Source: Leptospira terpstrae serovar Hualin str. LT 11-33 = ATCC 700639
GTDB taxonomy: Bacteria > Spirochaetota > Leptospiria > Leptospirales > Leptospiraceae
Direction of reading: 5' to 3'
DNA: 64,000 bases
Assembly: GCF_000332495.1 (NCBI RefSeq)
Contig: NZ_AOGW02000010.1
Span: 620,001-684,000, forward strand
The notes under the pieces are model-generated. The model did no database searches and was not told where the DNA came from. It saw only the letters and a program-made list of their open reading frames with translations. This document shows positions 57,162 through 64,000 of the stretch, one piece after another (the stretch's first letter is position 1; each line of letters begins with the position of its first letter). The translations under genes and the position numbers were made by a program.

Positions 57162-59252
57162 TTAGTTGTCTAGAAGAACATCCTTTCTGGAAAGGTCGAT
57201 TTTTCCCATTTTATCAACGGAAATCACCTTCACTTGGATTTTGTCTCCTTCGGAAACAATGTCACGAACCGATTGTACTCGTTTCACATCTAGTTTGGAG
57301 ATATGACAGAGACCTTCTTTTCCTGGCAAAATTTCGACAAAAGCACCAAAATCAGCAATTCGTTTGATGACACCATCATAGATTTTGCCTACTTCGATTT
57401 CTTCAAAGATTCCGTCGATCATGGCAATGGCTTTTTCTTTTGCTTCTTCACTTGGAGAAGCAATCGTTACCTTTCCTGTGTCATCCACAGATATCTCCGA
57501 TCCAGATTGTTCGATGATCGCACGGATCATTTTACCACCAGGACCAATGAGTTCGCCAATGCGATCTTTTGGAATTTGTTTGAGAGTGATACGAGGAGCA
57601 TTTAAACTCAAATTGCCTTTCACAGAAGAAATCGCTTTGTTCATTTCCCCAAGGATATGGTCACGACCCACTTCTGCTTGTTCAATGGCTTTCTGTAAAA
57701 CTTCGAGACCTAGTCCATTGACTTTTAAGTCCATTTGGAAAGCAGTGATTCCTTTTTTGGTTCCTGCAAGTTTGAAGTCCATATCGCCGAAGTGGTCTTC
57801 AATTCCAGCAATGTCAGAAAGGACGGCAAACCGGCCTTTTTCATCACTAAAAAGACCCATAGCAATTCCAGACACAGGACCCGAAATGGGAACACCCCCA
57901 GCCATAAGGGCCAAGGTTCCCGAACAAACGGAAGCCATAGAAGAAGAACCATTGGATTCTAAAATTTCAGAAACAATACGAATCACATAAGGAAAATCCG
58001 TTTGAGTCGGGAGCACTTTTTTGATCGCACGTTCCGCCAAGTTTCCGTGACCAATTTCACGTCGGCCAGGACCTGAGTTTCGACGCACTTCTCCAACAGA
58101 AAATGCTGGGAAATTGTAGTGCAACATAAAGTTCTTTTCTTTCGAACCTTCCAAAGTTTCGTACCTTTGGTTGTCAGAAGTAGTTCCTAGAGTCACAACA
58201 CCAAGCGATTGGGTTTGTCCACGGGTGAATACTGCTGATCCATGAGGTCCAGGAAGAACGTCAATTTCACAAGAAATTTGGCGAATTTCGTTGGTTTTAC
58301 GACCGTCAAAACGAATTCCATCGTTTAGCACGAGTTCGCGGACCACTTCGTATTCTAATTCATGTAGAAAATGTTTGATATCTTTTGATTTGTCTTCTGG
58401 TGCAAGTAACGTTTTAAAATGTTCTACTGTTTCTTTATTGATGGCTTTGATGTCATCATTACGTTTTGCTTTGTCAGAGTTTTTGTTTGCAGCCGCCAAA
58501 CGGTCGTATGCGAACTCACGAATTTTTTTATGAAGTTCTTTGTCTGGAGTTTTTAGAACGACTTCTTTTTTCACCGTTCCATTTTTCGTAGCCAAAGTCT
58601 CTTGCATTTCGACAGCAATTTTTAGCTGTTCTTGTGCAAAACGGAGAGCAGACATCATATCTTCTTTTGAGATTTCGCTTGCTTCCCCTTCGATCATCAC
58701 AATGGCTTCTTTGGTTCCGGCAACTACCAAATCCAAATCAGATCTTGTGATTTCTTCGTTTGTGGGGTTTAGAATAAATTCACCAGCGATCCTTCCGATA
58801 CGAGCACCAGCAATAGGGCCTGCAAAAGGAATGGAAGAAACGGAAAGTGCCGCCGAAGCTGCGTTAATCGCATGTCCTTGGACAGAAACTTGTTTGTCTG
58901 CGGATAATACTTGTACGAGAAGTTGTACTTCAGAGAAGTATCCTTCTGGAAACATAGGACGAATGGGACGATCTAAGATACGGGAAAGTAATACTTCGTG
59001 TTCTGCGGGTTTTGCTTCACGTTTGAAGTATCCACCAGGAAAACGACCTACCGAGTAGGCTTTCTCAGTGTATTCGCAAGTAAGTGGGAAAAAATCTTGT
59101 CCTTCTTTTGGTTCTTCTGCCGCACAAACTGTGGCAAGGAGAACTAAATTTCCGGTTTTGTATACAACCGACCCGTGAGCTTGTTTCGCCCACTTGCCGG
59201 TCTCAATGGTGATAGAGTCTCTACCCCAAGTACCAGTCAACTCTGTAGCCAT
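57162..59252 (-). CDS. pnp: Polynucleotide phosphorylase
   Basis: 696 aa 3'-5' exoribonuclease that phosphorolyses RNA. It has two RNase PH-like domains (the second includes [25 protein letters not shown] and the catalytic [16 protein letters not shown]), then a KH domain ([16 protein letters not shown]) and an S1 domain ([26 protein letters not shown]). Length is typical. It starts 5 bp after rpsO, the standard rpsO-pnp pair. In many bacteria pnp mRNA is autoregulated through hairpins near its 5' end; none is obvious here. Confidence 0.97.
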   Translation of the reverse strand: MATELTGTWGRDSITIETGKWAKQAHGSVVYKTGNLVLLATVCAAEEPKEGQDFFPLTCEYTEKAYSVGRFPGGYFKREAKPAEHEVLLSRILDRPIRPMFPEGYFSEVQLLVQVLSADKQVSVQGHAINAASAALSVSSIPFAGPIAGARIGRIAGEFILNPTNEEITRSDLDLVVAGTKEAIVMIEGEASEISKEDMMSALRFAQEQLKIAVEMQETLATKNGTVKKEVVLKTPDKELHKKIREFAYDRLAAANKNSDKAKRNDDIKAINKETVEHFKTLLAPEDKSKDIKHFLHELEYEVVRELVLNDGIRFDGRKTNEIRQISCEIDVLPGPHGSAVFTRGQTQSLGVVTLGTTSDNQRYETLEGSKEKNFMLHYNFPAFSVGEVRRNSGPGRREIGHGNLAERAIKKVLPTQTDFPYVIRIVSEILESNGSSSMASVCSGTLALMAGGVPISGPVSGIAMGLFSDEKGRFAVLSDIAGIEDHFGDMDFKLAGTKKGITAFQMDLKVNGLGLEVLQKAIEQAEVGRDHILGEMNKAISSVKGNLSLNAPRITLKQIPKDRIGELIGPGGKMIRAIIEQSGSEISVDDTGKVTIASPSEEAKEKAIAMIDGIFEEIEVGKIYDGVIKRIADFGAFVEILPGKEGLCHISKLDVKRVQSVRDIVSEGDKIQVKVISVDKMGKIDLSRKDVLLDN

Positions 59253-59257
59253 AGGAT

Positions 59258-59524
59258 TTATTTCCTAAGGCCGAGTTTTTCAATCAGCTTTTTATAACTT
59301 TCTAGGTTGGAACGTTTTAGGTATTCCAACAAACTCTTTCTCTGGTTCACCATAGCGATTAATCCGCGGCGAGAGTGAAAGTCCTTCTTGTTCGCTTTGA
59401 AGTGTTCAGTAAGGTCTTTGATACGAGAGTCGAGAAGAGCGATTTGTACTTCTGCAGAACCTGAGTCGTTTGGTTTGCTACCGAAAGTAGCAATGATCTG
59501 CTGTTTTTGTTCTTTTGTGATCAT
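59258..59524 (-). CDS. rpsO: 30S ribosomal protein S15
   Basis: 88 aa. Core S15 pattern: [50 protein letters not shown]. It binds the central domain of 16S rRNA early in 30S assembly. It lies between truB (26 bp) and pnp (5 bp) in the nusA-pnp block. Confidence 0.97.
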   Translation of the reverse strand: MITKEQKQQIIATFGSKPNDSGSAEVQIALLDSRIKDLTEHFKANKKDFHSRRGLIAMVNQRKSLLEYLKRSNLESYKKLIEKLGLRK

Positions 59525-59550
59525 AACAGTGTCCAGATTTTAAGAAGGAC

Positions 59551-60483
59551 TCATTTAGAAAACATAATTTTTAAGGAAGGGTCAAAAAATACTTTTCTGT
59601 AACGGTAGGGAATGTGGTCCGGTTTCCCATCGTAAGTACACCAGGCAAGGATTGTAGATTCATCTGAGTCTACAATATAAAACCCATTTTCATCGGCCTT
59701 TGGGAGTTTGTCCCAAATGTACCCCCCGTGGACCACGGCCTTTTTTTCTGCCTCATCGGCAATCCGCACGGGAAGTGGGAACACTTCCTTCCAGGTTCGT
59801 AAGTCCAGGTAGGTAATTTCTTCTAAGGGTTTTACCCCGTCCAAGTGGAATTCTCCAATGGATTCTCGTACCAATCGTCCAAGAGAAAGCGGGATTCCCC
59901 ACTGGTCTGACAAATCCAAAACAATTTTACGGATGTATGTTCCGGAGCTCACATGGATTCGAAAGGAAAAACCAGAACTTGTTTTTTGGATGTCGGCCAC
60001 TTTGTAGATAGAAATGGATCTTTCCTTTTCTTCCACAAGGGCCCCTTCCCGCACTAGATCCGATTGGCGTTTTCCTCCCACTTTGAGGGCAGATATTTTC
60101 GGGGCTTTTTGGATCTTTAGCTTCGTGAGTTCTGAAAGTTCCCGTTCCAATCGTTCCGTGGGAAATGTGGATTCCCAAACGGATTGGATAGTTTCCCTTT
60201 CCTCCACTTCCACAACTCCTTCGGGATCCCCGGAATCGGTTCGCAGCCCCACAACCACTTCCGCATAATAGGTTTTGTCTTTTCCAAGAAATACTTGGGA
60301 GAAGGCAGTATAGTCGCCGCAAGGTAAAATCAGTAGTCCTTCGGCAAACCGGTCGAGAGTTCCGGTGTGGCCGACAGACTTTTGTTTTAACAAACGTTTG
60401 GTTTTGAGAACCAAATCGGAACTCGTAATGCCCGGAGGTTTGTAGACAAATAAGAATCCGGATTGGTAAGGTTTATGAGCCAT
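59551..60483 (-). CDS. truB: tRNA pseudouridine-55 synthase
   Basis: 310 aa; makes pseudouridine 55 in the T loop of tRNAs. The catalytic Asp44 lies in GHTGTLDRFAEGLL, where Arg replaces the usual Pro after Asp. The tRNA-binding block YYAEVVVGLRTDSGDPEG and the motif SSGTYIRKIVLDL are also present. A C-terminal extension is poorly conserved. It lies between rbfA and rpsO. Confidence 0.95.
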   Translation of the reverse strand: MAHKPYQSGFLFVYKPPGITSSDLVLKTKRLLKQKSVGHTGTLDRFAEGLLILPCGDYTAFSQVFLGKDKTYYAEVVVGLRTDSGDPEGVVEVEERETIQSVWESTFPTERLERELSELTKLKIQKAPKISALKVGGKRQSDLVREGALVEEKERSISIYKVADIQKTSSGFSFRIHVSSGTYIRKIVLDLSDQWGIPLSLGRLVRESIGEFHLDGVKPLEEITYLDLRTWKEVFPLPVRIADEAEKKAVVHGGYIWDKLPKADENGFYIVDSDESTILAWCTYDGKPDHIPYRYRKVFFDPSLKIMFSK

Positions 60484-60520
60484 AAAATCTCTGACTTAAG
60501 GAAAGTAATAAGAAAGAATA

Positions 60521-60994
60521 CTAAGTTGTTTTTGAATCTGAATTTGTTTTTGAATCATCTTCTGATTCGTTAACATTTTCATCCTCTGTTTCTTCTTCAG
60601 TATCCTCATCTTCTTCGTTTTCAGACGGATGGAGTTCTTCAAACAAAGTTTTAGGAGCGGATTCATCGATCAGGCGATTCACTTCCAAACTTTTGATGTA
60701 GTTATTGTCCCAGACAAAACTAAACTTGGGATTGGTATGAAGGTGGAGGTTCTTTCCGACAAGGGAAGAGAGAAAACCCGCACAAGAGACAAGTCCTTGT
60801 GTGAGTTTTTTTCTTTCGTTGTTATTACAAAGAGCAGTGAAGTAAACCTTTGCATACTTGAGATCTTCACTGATCTCAATTCGATGAAAACTTGGCAAAA
60901 AGACCCGAGGGTCCTTTACCTTGCCTTCTAAAATTGCGGTGGAGATGAGGCGAATGATCTCCGATTCGAGTTTTTTCATTCGAATAGGATTCAT
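60521..60994 (-). CDS. rbfA: Ribosome-binding factor A
   Basis: 157 aa. The KH-like RbfA domain covers about 1-115 (RMKKLESEIIRLISTAILEGKVKDPRV, ISEDLKYAKVYFTAL, FVWDNNYIKSLEVNRLIDE). It aids 16S 5'-end maturation of the small subunit. The last about 40 residues are a highly acidic Glu/Asp/Asn/Ser tail, longer than in typical RbfA. It is located 10 bp after infB. Confidence 0.94.
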   Translation of the reverse strand: MNPIRMKKLESEIIRLISTAILEGKVKDPRVFLPSFHRIEISEDLKYAKVYFTALCNNNERKKLTQGLVSCAGFLSSLVGKNLHLHTNPKFSFVWDNNYIKSLEVNRLIDESAPKTLFEELHPSENEEDEDTEEETEDENVNESEDDSKTNSDSKTT

Positions 60995-61004
60995 TTAAGC
61001 CGCC

Positions 61005-63749
61005 TTACAGTTTACGAGCAATCTCTCGGATCTCGTAAGCTTCGATCTCATCACCCACAACAAAGTCATTGAATCCATCAAGTAAGATCCCGCACTCAAA
61101 CCCGGTCAGAACATCTGCCACATCGTCTTTCATACGTTTGAGGTTTTTGATCTTACCTTCCCAAGTGATTTCCCCTGTTTCGCTCGAGATCACTCGAACG
61201 TGCGCCTGTTTGGTGACCTTACCGGATTTCACCATACAACCTGCAATGTTACCCACTTTGGAAATTTTGAATACGTCTCGGATTTCTACCTTTCCGATTA
61301 CGTTTTCTACTTTTTCTGGTTCAAGCATTCCTTCCATGGATGCTTTTACTTCGTTTACTACATCGTAAATGATACTGTAGTATTTGATTTCTACTTTTTC
61401 TTTTTCAGCGAGTGAAACTGTTTTTGGATTCGCACGAGTATGGAAACCAATTACAATCGCATTGGATGCTGATGCCAAGATGATATCAGAATCAACGATC
61501 GCACCCGTTCCAGCATGAATTACGTTCAAACGAACATCTGCCGTAGATAGTTTTTCTAGGGCTTCTTTCACCGCTTCCGTAGATCCGCGAACGTCCGCTT
61601 TGATGATGACTTTGAGTTCTTTCAGAGCACCTTGTTTGATGATCTCGCTCATGTTGTCGAGAGTGACACGAGTGGCCGCATTTTTCGATTGGCCTAGTCT
61701 TTCATACTCTTGACGGCTATGAGAAATGGTGCGTGCTTCTTTGTCATCGATCACCACATCAAACGGAGCTCCTGCATCAGGAACTCCATCGAGTCCCGTT
61801 ACGAGAGCTGGAAAGGAAGGACCTGCTTCTTTGATCGAACGACCAAGATCGTCATACATCGCTCGCACACGACCTGCGTGTACTCCGGCAACAAAGGCAT
61901 CACCCACACGGAGTGTTCCGTTTTGGATAAGAACCGTTGCCACAGCACCACGACCTGGATCGAGTTTTGCTTCGACGATGGTTCCTTTTGCTTTTCGTTT
62001 TGGATTGGATTTGTGATCGAGAAGTTCTGCTTGGATGAGTAGCATCTCGAGAAGTTTATCAATTCCAATATTATTTTTAGCGGAGATATCACAGAAGATG
62101 GTAGTTCCACCCCATTCCTCTGGTTGTAATCCGTAGTTGGATAGTTCTTGTCTCACCTTCTCTGGGTTAGCGGCTGGCAAATCAATTTTGTTTACCGCCA
62201 CAATGATTGGCACTTCTGCTTCTTTGGCGTGGTTGATCGCTTCAATGGTTTGAGGCATTACCCCGTCATCGGCAGCAACCACAAGTACAACAATGTCAGT
62301 CACCGAGGCACCACGTGCTCTCATGGAAGTAAAGGCTTCGTGACCAGGAGTATCAAGGAAAGCTACCCTTCCACGGTTGGTTTCTACTTGGTAGGCACCA
62401 ATGTGCTGAGTGATTCCACCTGACTCTCCTTCCGCCACTCGAGACGAACGAATGGTATCCAAAAGTTTCGTTTTACCATGGTCTACGTGACCCATGATAG
62501 TCACTACTGGAGGACGAGTGATATAATCTTCTGGTGCATCCTTTTCTTCTTCAATGACGGTTTCGTCATAAAGGGAAACAATCTTCACCTTACAACCGTA
62601 ATCGTCTGCAAGGATAGATGCCGTTTCTGCATCGATCACATTATTGATGGTTACCATCATCCCCATTTTCATGAGTTTACTGATGACTTCCCCTGGTTTT
62701 AAATTCAGTTTTTTAGCGATCTCTCCCACTTGGATGTTTTCCAAAATGGAGATTTCTTTTGGGACAGCGGCAAGAGCTGCAGCCTGAGCCTTTTGTTTGC
62801 GGAAAGATTGTTTGAAAAACTTAGTATTCTCGTTTTCTTCTCTTCCGCCTTTTTCTTTATCAAAGACTCTCTTTTTCGCACCACCAGGGCCGCCTGCACC
62901 AGGCGGTCCACCGGGAGCTCCGAAAGGAGAATCTCCAGGAGGTCTTCCCGTACCTGGTCCACCTTGACCAATGGGTCTTGCCCCACGATTTCCTTGGTAT
63001 CCACCAGGACCACCTTGTCCAGGTCCACGATTTCCTTGGTATCCACCAGGACCACCTTGTCCGGGTCCACGATTTCCTTGGTATCCACCAGGACCACCTT
63101 GTCCAGGTCCACGATTTCCTTGGTATCCACCAGGGCCACCTTGTCCGGGTCCACGATTTCCTTGGTATCCACCAGGGCCACCTTGTCCAGGTCCGCGATT
63201 TCCTTGGTATCCGCCACCCTGTCCTGGGCCACGGTTTCCTTGGTATCCAGTTCCTTGCCCTTCCGGTCTTGGGGGACGAGGAGTGGTAGGCCTAGACACA
63301 ATCGGGTTACGATCTTCTTTTCTAAAATAACCTTGGTTTCCTCCTCCTTGGCCTTGGCCAGGACCACCGCCTTGGCGGTAGTTAGGAGAAGAAGTATCAC
63401 CGGAGAGGATGGATTCCGGTTTGCGGTCCATAGGAGGTCTTTCTCTTTCAGGTTGTGGTTCCGGTTTTCTTTCCGGACGAGACACAATTGGTGATGCTTG
63501 GGAAGGAGCTTGTGGACCGGAACCGAGTCCCTGTCTTTTGGCTTCCTCACGAATGAGTTCATTTAAATCCTTTTTCTTGTCCGAAGCTGAGGAAGAGGTT
63601 TTCACCGCTTCTGCCGCTTGTGGGCTAGAACTGGATTCTTTTTTCTCATCTGCAGGCGCCGCTTTTTTCTTGATGACAAGCTTTTTCTTGGTTTTGTCAC
63701 CACTGGCTCCCTGCTGGAGGGTTTCTTTAATCGATTTTTGCTCTTCCAT
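61005..63749 (-). CDS. infB: Translation initiation factor IF-2
   Basis: 914 aa GTPase that brings initiator tRNA to the 30S subunit. The long N-terminus is low-complexity: Lys/Ala-rich at 1-75, then Pro/Gln/Gly-rich. It includes seven GYQGNRG units, five of them in perfect 14-residue register, encoded by 42-bp DNA repeats (62983-63246). Residues about 340-400 are the conserved linker. The G domain follows with GHVDHGKT (about 425), DTPGHEAF and NKIDLP, then domains II-IV. nusA ends 15 bp upstream; rbfA follows. Confidence 0.97.
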   Translation of the reverse strand: MEEQKSIKETLQQGASGDKTKKKLVIKKKAAPADEKKESSSSPQAAEAVKTSSSASDKKKDLNELIREEAKRQGLGSGPQAPSQASPIVSRPERKPEPQPERERPPMDRKPESILSGDTSSPNYRQGGGPGQGQGGGNQGYFRKEDRNPIVSRPTTPRPPRPEGQGTGYQGNRGPGQGGGYQGNRGPGQGGPGGYQGNRGPGQGGPGGYQGNRGPGQGGPGGYQGNRGPGQGGPGGYQGNRGPGQGGPGGYQGNRGARPIGQGGPGTGRPPGDSPFGAPGGPPGAGGPGGAKKRVFDKEKGGREENENTKFFKQSFRKQKAQAAALAAVPKEISILENIQVGEIAKKLNLKPGEVISKLMKMGMMVTINNVIDAETASILADDYGCKVKIVSLYDETVIEEEKDAPEDYITRPPVVTIMGHVDHGKTKLLDTIRSSRVAEGESGGITQHIGAYQVETNRGRVAFLDTPGHEAFTSMRARGASVTDIVVLVVAADDGVMPQTIEAINHAKEAEVPIIVAVNKIDLPAANPEKVRQELSNYGLQPEEWGGTTIFCDISAKNNIGIDKLLEMLLIQAELLDHKSNPKRKAKGTIVEAKLDPGRGAVATVLIQNGTLRVGDAFVAGVHAGRVRAMYDDLGRSIKEAGPSFPALVTGLDGVPDAGAPFDVVIDDKEARTISHSRQEYERLGQSKNAATRVTLDNMSEIIKQGALKELKVIIKADVRGSTEAVKEALEKLSTADVRLNVIHAGTGAIVDSDIILASASNAIVIGFHTRANPKTVSLAEKEKVEIKYYSIIYDVVNEVKASMEGMLEPEKVENVIGKVEIRDVFKISKVGNIAGCMVKSGKVTKQAHVRVISSETGEITWEGKIKNLKRMKDDVADVLTGFECGILLDGFNDFVVGDEIEAYEIREIARKL
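62983..63246 (-). repeat. 42-bp in-frame tandem repeat within infB
   Basis: Copies end at 63000, 63042, 63084, 63126, 63168 and 63210, exactly 42 bp apart, with a last partial unit 36 bp on. Each encodes [14 protein letters not shown]. Copies differ only at a few third-codon positions, so recent expansion with selection on protein sequence is likely. There are no intervening spacers. Confidence 0.95.
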
Positions 63750-63764
63750 ATTATGCCTTAAAAC

Positions 63765-64000
63765 TTAACCCTCTTCTACCCATTCGATAGATTCACGAAG
63801 CAGACGTAATATTTGTTCTGCAGTCGTTTTCCCGATTCCGGAAATTTTCGAAAGTTCCTCTTGGCTGAACTCGAGAAGGGTTTCCACGTTTTTGATCCCG
63901 CCGGCTTCGAGAAGACCAACGATCCTTGGGGTAAGACCAGGAACTTCAGAAAGCGGAGTGAATCCAGAATCTTCTTCTTCCTCGTCCCCACCCTCATTAT
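63765..64000 (-). CDS. nusA: Transcription termination/antitermination factor NusA (C-terminal fragment)
   Basis: About 78 C-terminal residues; the gene continues past the window. An acidic stretch (GGDEEEEDSGF) is followed by a helix-hairpin-helix repeat: LSEVPGLTPRIVGLLEAGGI, VETLLEFSQEELSKISGIG and KTTAEQILRLLRES. This is the tail seen in many NusA proteins. The identity rests on this tail and on the nusA-infB-rbfA-truB-rpsO-pnp order. A different frame over the same bases is also open but is not coding. The stop TAA lies at 63765-63767, 15 bp before infB. Confidence 0.85.
   Translation of the reverse strand, partial: NEGGDEEEEDSGFTPLSEVPGLTPRIVGLLEAGGIKNVETLLEFSQEELSKISGIGKTTAEQILRLLRESIEWVEEG

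Noticed and set aside
62983..63246. Regular repeat array resembling a CRISPR
   Set aside because: Units are directly adjacent with no unique spacers and keep one protein reading frame.
62971..63330. Plus-strand open frames rich in Pro/Gly and another in His/Asp repeats
   Set aside because: They are shadows of the 42-bp repeat of infB, have no ribosome binding site and disappear outside the repeat.
63776..63997. 73-aa minus-strand open frame at the window end
   Set aside because: Out of frame with NusA; the other frame gives a clear helix-hairpin-helix tail that fits the operon.

Overview
The window looks like chromosomal DNA of a Leptospira species. The evidence is a set of periplasmic-flagellum genes that also includes L- and P-ring genes, a diderm and lipoprotein-rich gene content, and several families of SpoIIE phosphatases, MHYT kinases and HD-GYP regulators. 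The moderate GC content and the environmental-sensing genes suggest a saprophytic lineage, but that is inference. Nearly all of the window is coding. I see no phage, insertion sequence, CRISPR array or rRNA operon.

Layout. 1-210 is the end of cheB. 211-8065 (minus) is a tight five-gene run: a coiled-coil protein, a GAF-SpoIIE-HATPase phosphatase/kinase, its STAS antagonist, and the two subunits of an acyl-CoA carboxylase. tRNA-Ala, def and an RND pump follow on plus. Next come a polysaccharide deacetylase and tyrS (minus), glpD (plus), and a putative surface lipoprotein with its own terminator. 17509-21822 (minus) is the macromolecular-synthesis operon rpsU-yqeY-dnaG-rpoD. fbp, a small Lpp-like lipoprotein and a degenerate HD-type protein lead to pdhABC (25720-29017). 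Then follow fliG, tRNA-Asp, a pgsA-like gene, a Lys-rich histone-like protein and a membrane SpoIIE phosphatase with TPRs.

33918-36195 is the most interesting regulated locus. A TetR regulator is divergent from two class II aldolase-family genes. CGACA/TGTCG palindromes sit on both divergent promoters, and a third lies upstream of the phosphatase gene. The second aldolase has lost every metal-ligand residue. After it come an AraC/GyrI pair and an MHYT hybrid kinase with an HD-GYP response regulator (36234-42090). An AT-rich stretch (42091-44617) holds an SDR dehydrogenase, two overlapping exported proteins and a folded GC-rich element that may be a dispersed repeat.

45591-51013 (plus) is an overlapping run: an RRM protein, an ATP-grasp enzyme, two methyltransferases and a YihY-family membrane protein with a beta-propeller inserted between its membrane segments. 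51085-64000 (minus) is one long co-directional block, nusA-infB-rbfA-truB-rpsO-pnp, then an M16 protease, dut and flgG-flgA-flgH-flgI-flgJ. The translation/RNA-processing cluster therefore runs directly into the flagellar rod and ring genes.
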